This document shows, piece after piece, positions 25,323-34,067 of a stretch of DNA of 64,000 nt. How positions within the stretch are numbered: the first letter of the stretch is position 1; every line of letters begins with the position of its first letter. Origin of the DNA: a virus. The notes below the pieces were generated by a model. The model was given only the letters and a program-made list of their open reading frames with translations. It was not told where the DNA came from and did no database searches. Position numbers and translations under genes: made by a program. The stretch lies in IMG/VR virus record IMGVR_UViG_3300002138_000190, positions 1-64,000 of that record. One strand, written 5' to 3'.

Positions 25323-25565
25323 TACAATGTTTTTATTTGTTAAATTAAATAACTTTTCTATATCAGTCTCAGAATTTATTTGATTAAATACCCCTTCTGA
25401 TATTTCTATGTTAAACTTTTCTTCAATGTCATAAAACAATTGCATGTAGTCAAGTGAATCTAAATTTAGATCACTTAATTTTGTATTTATGTTAACTTCC
25501 TCTTTATCTACATGTAATAGCTCACATATTACTTCTTTAAACTCAATTACATTTAGATTTTTCAT
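25314..25565 (-). CDS. Acyl carrier protein
   Basis: 83 residues from ATG 25565, preceded by AAGGAA. The ACP fold is clear: helix I, then DLNLDSLDYMQL with Ser37 as the 4'-phosphopantetheine attachment site, an acidic helix II (DIEEKFNIEIS) and helix IV. ACPs carry acyl or amino-acyl groups as thioesters. No partner synthase is visible here, so it may intercept host acyl metabolism or load a phage-specific group. Host holo-ACP synthase would be needed. Confidence 0.9.
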   Translation of the reverse strand: MKNLNVIEFKEVICELLHVDKEEVNINTKLSDLNLDSLDYMQLFYDIEEKFNIEISEGVFNQINSETDIEKLFNLTNKNIVLA

Positions 25566-25697
25566 AGATAATTCCTTTTGAAAATTAGCAATAAACAAAA
25601 GTATACAAAATAATTTTACTTTGTCAATTAATATTTTGTGGATTTTTCAAAAGATATTATATTTTGATAATTTGAATGCATTGTTAATAAATAAAAT

Positions 25698-26279
25698 ATG
25701 TATATTTCATTCAAAAATTGGTTAGAAGTAAATACTTTTGGAACTAAAGAAGTTGACGAAAGTAAAATTGATGTTATTTATGATAAAGCCAAAATTAGTG
25801 TTAAATTAGTGCAGATGTTTAACGAGAAGCTTCTTTATAACATTAATACTATTATACCCTTGCAATCTGGTGTTTATGGGCTTTATAGCTCTGCTAAAAA
25901 TCAAAAAGTAATAGATCAAAGTGAAGCAGAAAAAATAAGATTAAAATTTGGAAATGATGTTATTGAAAAACATAAAGTTAATATGATTCCTAATGTTGTT
26001 TTAAAACAACAAATACCTAATCTTGATTTAAATAAAATACATCCATCTGACACTATTGAAGTAAATATTAGTAAAATATTGAAGGAGCTTGGAAATACAA
26101 AAAGAGCAGTAATAGAAATTGCAAGTACCATTGTTCATGAAGCAACTCATGAAAATGAATTGCAAACAAAAGGATCAACCAATGAAATTGGCCCCAAAGC
26201 TGCGGAAGTTCAATTTTTAAATTGGGTTAAATTACATCAAGATATTGTTAATAATTTAATGCGGGATTTACCTGACTAA
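25698..26279 (+). CDS. Zinc metallopeptidase with targeting-like N-terminus
   Basis: 193 residues. The N-terminus MYISFKNWLE (F5, W8, E10) resembles the T4 capsid-targeting peptide. HEATH at 147-151 is a zincin active site (two His ligands and catalytic Glu), and an acidic third ligand is likely at E163 or E170 in the following EIGPKAAEVQ helix. The fold before it is alpha/beta, about 140 residues. It could be packaged and ejected to act on host proteins or the cell wall. Single gene with its own AT-rich promoter region. Confidence 0.75.
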   Translation: MYISFKNWLEVNTFGTKEVDESKIDVIYDKAKISVKLVQMFNEKLLYNINTIIPLQSGVYGLYSSAKNQKVIDQSEAEKIRLKFGNDVIEKHKVNMIPNVVLKQQIPNLDLNKIHPSDTIEVNISKILKELGNTKRAVIEIASTIVHEATHENELQTKGSTNEIGPKAAEVQFLNWVKLHQDIVNNLMRDLPD

Positions 26280-26302
26280 TTAATTTTTAAAAATTAATAT
26301 TT

Positions 26303-27181
26303 TTATGGTGGTGGAGCTTCTGTTGTTGTTGGTGCTTCCGTTGTTGTTGGTGCTGCCGTTGTTGTTGGTGCTGCCGTTGTTGTTGGTGCTGCCGTTGTTG
26401 TTGGTGCTGCCGTTGTCGTTGTGCCTATTTGACAGCTTAAATAAATACAAGTTGAAAAATCACCTAAACCGAACCTCTCAATAATATAAGATCCATTAAC
26501 ATCTATAAATGTTCCATTAGGATGATCCATAGTAGGGCAACCAGAAACTGTAATTGTATCCCCTACTGAAAAATTTGGAAGATTGTCAACCCATCCATAA
26601 GAATTATTTGGACTAATCCATAATTGTATGGAGCCTTGTAATGCACTCTCTGGAATATATGTTGTATCTCCTTGCCATCCACTTATAAAAGAAACAAATG
26701 ATTTGCATGAAGACCAACCATCAAAGTATTTATTTGGTTGAATTTCAGGTTCAACTATTACTCCATTAGATGAAGATATTGTAAAACCACTTTGCAATGG
26801 TACATTATACGAGCCACAAAACCATTTAGAAAAAGGTGCACATAGGTTACAAACATAAGCATCATCATCATTTTCAGCAACATTAGGAAAATTTTCATCA
26901 CCGTAATAAATTGTAGCAGGGTCAACCTCATCACCATAGTATACAACTTGGACAGTTCTTTTATTTCTTGGAACATTTAAAACAAGAGATTTGTAAAGAT
27001 TTAAAGCTTCTTTGCCACAACAGGTAATTATGTCATTGTTTTTAACAGGATGAGATATTCCTGCTATATAAAATTCTTGATTTTTTAGTCTATATAAAGT
27101 ATTTTCTAATGTGTCAGGAAGTAAATCCCCAATTATTGATTGTCCTGTAGATACCTTAAATGTAATCATTGGATATGACAT
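26303..27181 (-). CDS. Virion protein with mucin-like TTTAAP tail
   Basis: 292 residues. A beta-rich body (~1-250) with Cys-rich patches (CNLCAPFSKWFC, CKSF, SCQIG) is followed by a C-terminal tract of TTTAAP and TTTEAP repeats ending PPP. The tract is disordered and rich in Thr, like O-glycosylated mucins, and resembles Thr linkers in the 5341-8235 protein. Located directly downstream of the major capsid region on the minus strand, so it could be a head-surface protein. Not assigned to a family. Confidence 0.65.
   Translation of the reverse strand: MSYPMITFKVSTGQSIIGDLLPDTLENTLYRLKNQEFYIAGISHPVKNNDIITCCGKEALNLYKSLVLNVPRNKRTVQVVYYGDEVDPATIYYGDENFPNVAENDDDAYVCNLCAPFSKWFCGSYNVPLQSGFTISSSNGVIVEPEIQPNKYFDGWSSCKSFVSFISGWQGDTTYIPESALQGSIQLWISPNNSYGWVDNLPNFSVGDTITVSGCPTMDHPNGTFIDVNGSYIIERFGLGDFSTCIYLSCQIGTTTTAAPTTTAAPTTTAAPTTTAAPTTTEAPTTTEAPPP
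26318..26420. repeat. 18-base tandem repeat encoding TTTAAP
   Basis: About six copies of GTTGTTGTTGGTGCTGCC-type units in the coding frame of the minus-strand gene. Confidence 0.8.
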
Positions 27182-27294
27182 AACATTCCTTTTACGATGT
27201 ATAAAATTTTTCGATATATTATTTAGTTTTTAAGTACATGTATTTATATTTTTTTTAAAATTATTTTTTATATATTTACAACCAATAAATCAAA

Positions 27295-27480
27295 TTATGT
27301 AAAAATAAGTTTCTTAGAAGTTTTACATTTATGACAATAATAAAACTTATTCTTCATAATGTTTTCTTGAGCTTTATGTTTTTGAATAGTTTTATCTAAG
27401 TTGCAGTTTTTACACTTAATAACAATGATATTTCTGGAGCCAATAGAACAATAGGCTTCTCTGAATTTTGACAAGTTCAT
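27295..27480 (-). CDS. Small zinc-ribbon protein
   Basis: I choose ATG 27480 after AGAGAAATAAA; upstream in-frame ATGs (27516, 27537) would extend it by up to 19 residues. 61 residues with CKNC and CHKC separated by ~22 residues, a treble-cleft or zinc-ribbon spacing, and a Lys-rich tail. Possibly nucleic-acid binding. It lies just past the capsid-gene terminator. Confidence 0.55.
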   Translation of the reverse strand: MNLSKFREAYCSIGSRNIIVIKCKNCNLDKTIQKHKAQENIMKNKFYYCHKCKTSKKLIFT

Positions 27481-27545
27481 TTTATTTCTCTTTGTTTTTT
27501 TTATCCCCTTAAACATTATAATAAAATTTTTTAACATGTCAATAA

Positions 27546-27575
27546 AAAAACTCGCCTGTTTCCAGACGAGTTTTT
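27546..27575 (-). terminator. Terminator of the major capsid gene
   Basis: AAAAACTCGCCTG (27546-27558) pairs with CAGACGAGTTTTT (27563-27575), GC-rich for this genome, with a T-run on the minus strand. It starts 26 bases after the capsid stop codon. Confidence 0.9.
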
Positions 27576-27600
27576 GTTTTTTAAAATTATTGTGAATTTT

Positions 27601-29031
27601 TTACACAATAAAGTTTGCAATGGATAACCTAGCATAAAACTTGCTACCTTCACGCAAAAGTTTCTTACCATAACGAGTAAGAATACCTCGTCTTGGACAG
27701 AAGCTCTCAGGATCAAGAACGGTAGGAGTTTGTGTCAAAGGTACATATGGGCAGTAGAAATAACCGCTATCCATGTAACTATCACCCTTGTAGCCCATCA
27801 ACAACTGATTGGTTGGGAACAATGGGTCTTTATATAATCTCCAGCGATTATTAATCGTACCAACATACTGTACACCTAAAGAAGAGGTGAAAGTTTCAGA
27901 AGGTGCAGGAGCGAAACCAGCAGTTGCGGTTTCAAATACGCTTGCAACTTCAGGGGATGTTACGATAAAATTCGCTCCACCACGAAGAGTTTTACGATGA
28001 ATAACATTAGATACTTCAGTTACCTTAACATATAAGGATTCATACTTTTCTTTAACGGTTTCGCCAAGAGCAGTAGAATAATCCCAAGCTGCAACAGTAC
28101 CAGCATTGTTTCTAAGGTCAGTCAAAATTTCACGATCAATTTCAAGATTGATTTCTTGTGCCAATACAGCTGTCAATTCAGCTTCAGCATCAAGATTGTG
28201 TTGGCTACGAAGATCTTGTTGAGCTTCATAAGACCACACAGCTTTGAGCTTACGAGTCTTAGCAGCAATTTCTTCAGATTCAATAACAAGATTGATTTCA
28301 GGAAGATCCTGATTACATTCCATGTTATATTCATAGCTAATAGTGGTATTATGTGTGCCAGGTGTACCACTCCAAGTAAAGCTAACAAGACCAGTAGCTA
28401 AATCTAAAGTAGCAGCTGTCACAGTTTGTGCTGGCGAGCCAATAGTTACTGGTATAAATACACCATTAGAACTAAAGCTAAAGGTTTGTGACATTGTTCC
28501 AGCAAGATAAATACTTCCAGTAATAGTACCAGCAAGAACTGGTGTGTGTTCTAATACAAAAGTAGTTGCAGCAGCAGCACCAGCATCAGGATGGTTTTCG
28601 TTTTGAACGAATTGGCTACTGTAATAGATGCTCAAGTTAGCAGTACCATCTGCTAATTGTTGCAAACTATTTGCATCATCGCCAGGAAAGCCACCATTGT
28701 TGGAAGCTCCACGGATAGACCCCTTGTTAGAGGAATAACGGAACCTAAGATAGTATACTAATCCTGTAGGCCCAAGAAGGGGTTGTACAGAAACAATTTT
28801 ATTAGCAATTAATTGGGGATAGATTCTTCTAACCAATGGAATGCTAATGCGTTTGAACTGAGCAACATCACTTGTGTCAGTTGAAACTTCGTTAATAAGT
28901 CTTTGGTTCTCAAGAAGCACAGCTGTAGCAGAACGGAGATAACGATCACCGATCCCATCAAGAATGCCAGTTGAGGACCAACGAGATTCGAGTTCTTTAG
29001 ACTCGTTTAAAAATTTTGAAATAGTATTCAT
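27601..29031 (-). CDS. Major capsid protein (T4 gp23-like)
   Basis: 476 residues. The segment LVRRIYPQLIANKIVSVQPL followed by GPTGLVYYLRFRY (~66-98) is the gp23 core signature. By alignment with T4 (FLTE before the mature N-terminus), prohead protease should cut after Glu48 in RLINE-V. The propeptide begins MNTISKFLNES (F7, E10), like the targeting peptides here. Residues ~157-235 are an inserted Ig-like module (EHTPVLAGTITGSIYLAG ... ISYEYN) also present in the protein at 63340. Codon and base composition are less AT-rich than neighbours, fitting very high expression. Confidence 0.93.
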   Translation of the reverse strand: MNTISKFLNESKELESRWSSTGILDGIGDRYLRSATAVLLENQRLINEVSTDTSDVAQFKRISIPLVRRIYPQLIANKIVSVQPLLGPTGLVYYLRFRYSSNKGSIRGASNNGGFPGDDANSLQQLADGTANLSIYYSSQFVQNENHPDAGAAAATTFVLEHTPVLAGTITGSIYLAGTMSQTFSFSSNGVFIPVTIGSPAQTVTAATLDLATGLVSFTWSGTPGTHNTTISYEYNMECNQDLPEINLVIESEEIAAKTRKLKAVWSYEAQQDLRSQHNLDAEAELTAVLAQEINLEIDREILTDLRNNAGTVAAWDYSTALGETVKEKYESLYVKVTEVSNVIHRKTLRGGANFIVTSPEVASVFETATAGFAPAPSETFTSSLGVQYVGTINNRWRLYKDPLFPTNQLLMGYKGDSYMDSGYFYCPYVPLTQTPTVLDPESFCPRRGILTRYGKKLLREGSKFYARLSIANFIV

Positions 29032-29050
29032 TTTGTTTTAGCCTTTTAAA

Positions 29051-29953
29051 TTAAAGTTTTTTAATGCCAGATAAAACTAGCAATTCGTTGTTTTCGTCAC
29101 CTTTTCCAGAGTTATATTCCGCAATAACCTGTACTTTATTGGTATCGACATGACCTCTCCCCGATACATTCTTTGCTTTCTCAGTTCTTTCTTTCTGTTC
29201 GCTGATAAATTTGTTTCTTTTATCAGATTTCGATTCACTATTGTTTTTGTTTTCATTAACATAATGATTGAATTTTTTAACCGATTCATGAAGTTTAGTG
29301 TTGTCTGTCGAAAGTCTAATATTTCTAGCTTCCAACAAACGAACTTGATTTCTTAATTCTTCAATAGATTTAGAAGCTTCATTTAATTTAGAAGAAGTAG
29401 CAAAAGTACATTCTTCGTTCTTTAAATAGCTAGAAGTAATATCAGCAATTTTGTCCAAGGCAAGCTTGTGTTCTACAAGTGCTGGATCGCTGAGGATATC
29501 TTTCTTAGCTTGTTCGTAAATTTCTACACCCTTTTGTTGCAAGAATTGATCAACTTTTTCTACAATATAGTTTTTCATTTCTGCAAGTTTACCATCATAT
29601 TCTTCATAAAGTTCGGTTTCGATGTCTTTATTTTTTTCTCTTTCTGAAAGTAACATGCTATATGCTTCTTCATATCCTTCTTCAAGAGTTTTGTTAAACT
29701 CTTCAGATTGGAGTTCAAGTCTATTTCTGAGATCAGAAATAATAGCATATGCTTCTTGGTATCCTGTGTAAGCTGTTTTTTCAGCACTTTCCAAATCTTG
29801 AGAAAGTTGTGAATATGCATCTTCAAGATTTTTGTTATATTCTTTTTCCATTTCTTCTTTAGCTGAACCTAACATATCCTGTACAGCTGAAGAAACTTCG
29901 TTGAATTGATTTTCAGGAAGTAATTTTTTCAAAGCTTCTGTAATTTTGTCCAT
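29051..29953 (-). CDS. Prohead core scaffold (T4 gp22-like)
   Basis: 300 residues, mostly long acidic helices/coiled coil (~30-240), starting MDKITEALKKLLPENQ, similar to gp22's N-terminus. Position between protease and capsid matches T4 genes 21-22-23. It assembles the prohead core and is degraded by the protease during maturation; IxE/LxE sites are plentiful. The C-terminus (residues ~245-300) is compact and ends in VLSGIKKL, expected to contact capsid protein. AGAGG precedes the start. Confidence 0.85.
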   Translation of the reverse strand: MDKITEALKKLLPENQFNEVSSAVQDMLGSAKEEMEKEYNKNLEDAYSQLSQDLESAEKTAYTGYQEAYAIISDLRNRLELQSEEFNKTLEEGYEEAYSMLLSEREKNKDIETELYEEYDGKLAEMKNYIVEKVDQFLQQKGVEIYEQAKKDILSDPALVEHKLALDKIADITSSYLKNEECTFATSSKLNEASKSIEELRNQVRLLEARNIRLSTDNTKLHESVKKFNHYVNENKNNSESKSDKRNKFISEQKERTEKAKNVSGRGHVDTNKVQVIAEYNSGKGDENNELLVLSGIKKL

Positions 29954-29955
29954 TC

Positions 29956-30609
29956 CTAACCTCTCTTTAAATTGGAAGTATAATTATTGATAATCCCGCC
30001 TAACGCAGCAATTAACGCATCTTTGTTAACTTTATCTATGCTTGAAGATGTATTTTTTACTGAATAATTTGGAATAAATTGTGGAGAATGTGAAAAACCT
30101 TCTCCAGTAATTTTTTGCTGAAACGCTCCGTGAGTTGATGGATCAGCAACAACATCAAATGTTATAAGCTTATATCCTTCAGATATAACCAAATGACCTT
30201 GTTCGTTTGTTTTACCGCTACCAACACCACGACTACTTATTCCTGGTGGAATACCGTCTTCTAATAAAGCACGAAGGGTTCTCCCATATGGAGTGTTTAA
30301 AGTTTCTCCTTCGCCCATTAAATTATTGCCATCCCACCAAAGTTTAGTAATAACATGAGAAGCTTTTTCATAATGAACAATAGAATCAGTTGGATGATCA
30401 AGTTCACCAACTAAACCTCTTTTTTTTATCAAATCACTTAAAGCTTCAACATTTTGCCTTAAAACATTTTCGCTGTATATTCTGCCATTTTTGTTAACTT
30501 CATTTACGGCTTGAAATTTACCACGAAAACGCATTCTGCCATTAGAACCTTCGTTAATTTGCATATTAACATTATTATTTTGACAAGAATCTACAAGTAG
30601 CATGCTCAT
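29956..30609 (-). CDS. Prohead maturation protease (T4 gp21-like, S77)
   Basis: 217 residues. GELDHPTDS (His72) and PPGISSRGVGSG (Ser125/126) are the catalytic His and Ser motifs of the S77/herpesvirus-assemblin fold, followed by a FDVVADPST strand. It is activated in the prohead, cuts scaffold, capsid and internal proteins after Glu in L/I-x-E contexts. AAAGGAG lies seven bases before the ATG, and the gene is two bases from the scaffold start. Its specificity is central to the targeting-peptide hypothesis. Confidence 0.9.
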   Translation of the reverse strand: MSMLLVDSCQNNNVNMQINEGSNGRMRFRGKFQAVNEVNKNGRIYSENVLRQNVEALSDLIKKRGLVGELDHPTDSIVHYEKASHVITKLWWDGNNLMGEGETLNTPYGRTLRALLEDGIPPGISSRGVGSGKTNEQGHLVISEGYKLITFDVVADPSTHGAFQQKITGEGFSHSPQFIPNYSVKNTSSSIDKVNKDALIAALGGIINNYTSNLKRG

Positions 30610-30620
30610 ATAAATCTCCT

Positions 30621-32318
30621 TTACTTTTCACTATCGTTAAGATGTTTAAAGCTTTGATCTAGTGTCATACCATTTTTTGGAAGATATGGGTTAGATAAAT
30701 TAGGCCAAGTGTCATTGCCCTGATTGGTAGCTAAATTATCAGAATCTGTAACATTTGGACTATCATCATTAATTTTTGGTTTTACATCTTTTAAGATGTA
30801 TGGGTTTGAAAGATTTGGGAATATGTCTTTGCCACCAGATGTATGTGCGGAACCCATTTCAGCATCTAAATTTCCCGAATAGGATTTTCCGTCAGAAACA
30901 GGAGCAGCAGATTTCCAATCGCCATTGTATTTGCTTGGGAAAGCATCAACTTTAGCTAGTTTATCTGTATAAGGATTGCTTCCGTTTACACTTGTATGAA
31001 CTTTGTCAGACACATTCCAATCTTTTTGTGCCAAGGGAACATTAGATTCTACGATTGATGTTAAAATATTATTTGCTTCAACAAGAACATTGAAATCAAT
31101 GTTTCTTTCTTTGTTTAAAATTTCTTCAACAGATTCTAGAACATTTTCAAGTCTAGCTTTAACAAGCTTATCATTTAAGCTAGAAGCAATTTTATGTGCA
31201 TCAACTAAAGATGAGAAAGCATCATGAAACGCAGTTATTTCTCTGCGATAATCTTCATCAATTTTAGGATAAACAATTTCACTTACTTCAGCAAACTTTT
31301 CGTAATCATTGCTATTTTCTAAACCAGCAGTTTTGAAAACTTTAGCTACACGGTCTTCGTAGATATTGTGAGCAGTACGAAGAATAGCATCAGCCATAAA
31401 TTCACAACTTGAATCGTCATAATTGTGAGCGTTTGCGTTGTTTAAGCATTCTTTTACGATGCCAGATAATTCTCTTTTTGTAAAATAAACAATACTTGGC
31501 CAAGCACTTACAATATTTTCTAAAGTTGCTTCAATAAGAGCAACATCAGAAATTGCATTTGCATGACGAAGATCATTCATAGCCTTGGAAAAAATATTTT
31601 CTTTGACTACCTTTTTCATTTTTGATCGTTGGTAGGTAATTTCAGAACTTGGAACTTTCCAGTCAAAAGAAAGAATTTTTCCTTCATTTCTTATTTTTAG
31701 AGTTGGAATTTTTACTGAAACAATATTGTTTTCGTTGTCTTCATTTACCTTAACCATATTTTTCAAAGGAGAACCCTTTTTATAGTTAATTAGTTCTGCA
31801 ATGTTTTCGCAAACAGCTTTCCATTCAACAAGTTTTCTTTTGTTAATATTTTTGCTGAATTGAGAAAACTCATTGATTTTTTCATTTTGTTTGGTTTCGA
31901 CAATTTTATTTCTTTTTCCTCTTATGCTTTCTCTGAAAACTTTTTTATTCAAAGGAAGTTTGATATAGGAATTGAAGAAACTGTCAGCATTTTCATTTTT
32001 ATCATCAATTATTGACTCAAGCATGGATGATAAACTTTGCAATGAAGATATTCTCTGACTTTCTTCATTTACAATTAATTCTTTTATGTTTTCCAAAAGA
32101 AGATTTTGATTATCTACTTTATAAGAAGCGTGAACAAAGTTACTGTCTGGTGTTACAAATGTAACTTCATTTTCATTAATACAATGTACAGTCAAACTTT
32201 CTACCTTCAATTTTTCGGCAATTATTTCAGCAGCTTCGTTTATTTCTTTCAAAGCTACATTAATAGATCTTTTTTCTAAGCCGTTAATAACATCTATGTC
32301 TATTAGTTTTCTCTTCAT
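30621..32318 (-). CDS. Prohead core-associated internal protein
   Basis: 565 residues from ATG 32318 after GGGGAG (an upstream TTG at 32336 is the ribosome-binding site). It is mainly helical with a disordered C-terminal third that contains two near-copies of a D/T-x-x-P-N-L-S-N-P-Y motif (FPNLSNPYILK and WPNLSNPYLPK). Located where T4 has core genes 67/68 ahead of the protease. A core or internal protein role is inferred from position. Several possible protease sites. Confidence 0.6.
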   Translation of the reverse strand: MKRKLIDIDVINGLEKRSINVALKEINEAAEIIAEKLKVESLTVHCINENEVTFVTPDSNFVHASYKVDNQNLLLENIKELIVNEESQRISSLQSLSSMLESIIDDKNENADSFFNSYIKLPLNKKVFRESIRGKRNKIVETKQNEKINEFSQFSKNINKRKLVEWKAVCENIAELINYKKGSPLKNMVKVNEDNENNIVSVKIPTLKIRNEGKILSFDWKVPSSEITYQRSKMKKVVKENIFSKAMNDLRHANAISDVALIEATLENIVSAWPSIVYFTKRELSGIVKECLNNANAHNYDDSSCEFMADAILRTAHNIYEDRVAKVFKTAGLENSNDYEKFAEVSEIVYPKIDEDYRREITAFHDAFSSLVDAHKIASSLNDKLVKARLENVLESVEEILNKERNIDFNVLVEANNILTSIVESNVPLAQKDWNVSDKVHTSVNGSNPYTDKLAKVDAFPSKYNGDWKSAAPVSDGKSYSGNLDAEMGSAHTSGGKDIFPNLSNPYILKDVKPKINDDSPNVTDSDNLATNQGNDTWPNLSNPYLPKNGMTLDQSFKHLNDSEK

Positions 32319-32503
32319 AATTTTTTTACTCCCCAATAGGTTTCAACAATAATTAATTCTATATATTGAAGAAATCTTTAATTTTCTTACAAAATAAATG
32401 ATTTTTGTGATTTATAATCTTTTCAAATATATTTTAAATTCTAAACAGTAAATAACTTGAAATCATATAAAGTTACAATATGTATTAGTGAAAGTTATAA
32501 TTT
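32319..32503. promoter_or_regulatory. Divergent upstream region of the head operon
   Basis: 185 bases without genes between starts at 32318 and 32504, one of the longer gaps. It is AT-rich with repeated TATAT/AAATAT runs and should hold promoters for the head operon (minus) and the gene at 32504 (plus). No individual element can be fixed by eye. Confidence 0.4.
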
Positions 32504-32812
32504 ATGACATCTTTTAAAAATTTTTTAAATTGTAGAGAAGCATTTCAAGTTGGAGTTGAAAAAGATTACCAATATGACATGGAAGAAATATTTCAAGCAG
32601 CTAAATTTTATATTGTTAAAAATCCAAAAAAAATGAAAGATTTTTTAACTAAAGAAGCAGAAAGAGATGATGACTTGAAAAGCAATATTCACTTTTCATC
32701 TTTATTAAATAAAAATAAAAATACTGAAGATAATCCTATTAAGCCTTTAGGAGATTTTGTTGGTTATGATATGGGTAAGCCAACACAATCTCCCATAGGG
32801 GATTTAGATTAA
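32504..32812 (+). CDS. Small internal-type protein with targeting-like N-terminus
   Basis: 102 residues beginning MTSFKNFLNCREAF (F4, F7, E12 before Ala, a good gp21-type cut). A helical acidic/basic body and a Pro/Gly end (PTQSPIGDLD) follow. It lies next to the head operon on the opposite strand. A packaged protein is inferred. Confidence 0.7.
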   Translation: MTSFKNFLNCREAFQVGVEKDYQYDMEEIFQAAKFYIVKNPKKMKDFLTKEAERDDDLKSNIHFSSLLNKNKNTEDNPIKPLGDFVGYDMGKPTQSPIGDLD

Positions 32813-34017
32813 CTTCCTTTTATGGAAGCAATTTCTTGTAATATTTTTGAAATATTATTTTCATTTGACTTTAAAATGTTTTTAATCAAAGGCAATTCTT
32901 TTTCAATTTCTTGATATTGAAAAACTGTTTGGATGTTATTCTCCGATAAAAACAAGATAACATCTTTTCTTTTTGTTTTTTGGTGAAGTCTACCGTTTGG
33001 AAATTTATCACACATTGGGAATGCAAGTTTAAAGATTTCTGGCTGTGATAAATTATAAGAAACCATTGGATTTCCTGGTATTTTAGTAATTTCCTTCTTA
33101 TTCAATTTGTAGAATCCTTTGTATTGACTAAAAGAAAATATTTTATTCTCTCTTAAAAGACAAAGAAAATCTTCAAGTGAAATTATTTCCTTGTGTTTAA
33201 CTCTATCTTTGCCCCATACCAAATCTAGAAATTCTGAGAATTTTATCTTATTGATTCTGTGAAAATTAAGATTGATCTTGTGATCAGGATTATTTTTCAT
33301 GTAATCTTTGAAGTGCTTTGTAGATGTAATATTATTACTTAAGAAAATATCTTTTATTTCATCAATTGATGAAGTTTTAATTCTGTGAGGAAAATATTTA
33401 TCGAAGAAATCGGATTCTCCCATGTTAAATCTATCCCAAGGCCTTGAGGGAATAGAAATAGTATCTTTGTTTTCAAGATAAAACTTTCGGTGCATTCTAC
33501 TGGAACATAAATTATTATCTTGCATTATTTTTATTAATTCATCATCTGACACTTTATATTCTTTTTCACTCTTTTTAATTTTTGCTCTATCAGGTATTGC
33601 TAAGTCTAGAAAATCCCATGCTGGCATGTTGTATTTTATCCAAGGATTAGCATAAACACCATTTAAGTTGTCTTTGTTTTCGGTGTAGAATTTTTGGTAG
33701 TCTTTGATTGTATAGATTTTATTTGATCTTATTATTTCAAAATGATCTTCAATACTTAACCTAGTTTTCTTAATGTAAATTGATTTGTTCCTAGTTGGGA
33801 AAATTTTATTAAAGAATTGAATGCATGAGATATTATCTTGATTTAACAACCAAGGTTTTCTTGGTAATTGTTTCCCATCAATTTTACCTTCATTTTCCAC
33901 ACAAAACTTTAAATATTTTCTGTGGTTATGTAAATTCTTTTCCAGCAGAATATTAATAATTTCTTCTATTGAAAAATCACTACTGTTTTTGTTAAAAATA
34001 TGATTTCTGCTTGACAT
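32809..34017 (-). CDS. Protein of five ~65-residue repeats
   Basis: 402 residues, AAAGGAGAAGAA before the start. Five to six repeats share the pattern: I-x-E/D-x-x-x-I-x-x-x-N-K/N-I/L, then Y/H-x-K-F/Y-Y-x-x-N, then P-x-R/N-P-W-x-x-x-N-M, then D-F-x-D-L/K-x-x-P. Repeats begin near residues 14, 88, 152, 215, 280 and 350. They recall helical DNA-binding repeats such as the integrase repeat unit family, but this is not secure. It sits between the portal-side genes and the core genes. Confidence 0.65.
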   Translation of the reverse strand: MSSRNHIFNKNSSDFSIEEIINILLEKNLHNHRKYLKFCVENEGKIDGKQLPRKPWLLNQDNISCIQFFNKIFPTRNKSIYIKKTRLSIEDHFEIIRSNKIYTIKDYQKFYTENKDNLNGVYANPWIKYNMPAWDFLDLAIPDRAKIKKSEKEYKVSDDELIKIMQDNNLCSSRMHRKFYLENKDTISIPSRPWDRFNMGESDFFDKYFPHRIKTSSIDEIKDIFLSNNITSTKHFKDYMKNNPDHKINLNFHRINKIKFSEFLDLVWGKDRVKHKEIISLEDFLCLLRENKIFSFSQYKGFYKLNKKEITKIPGNPMVSYNLSQPEIFKLAFPMCDKFPNGRLHQKTKRKDVILFLSENNIQTVFQYQEIEKELPLIKNILKSNENNISKILQEIASIKGS

Positions 34018-34067
34018 TTCTTCTCCTTTGATTTAAAAGTAATAGTGTTATTATTGCAGAAATAATA

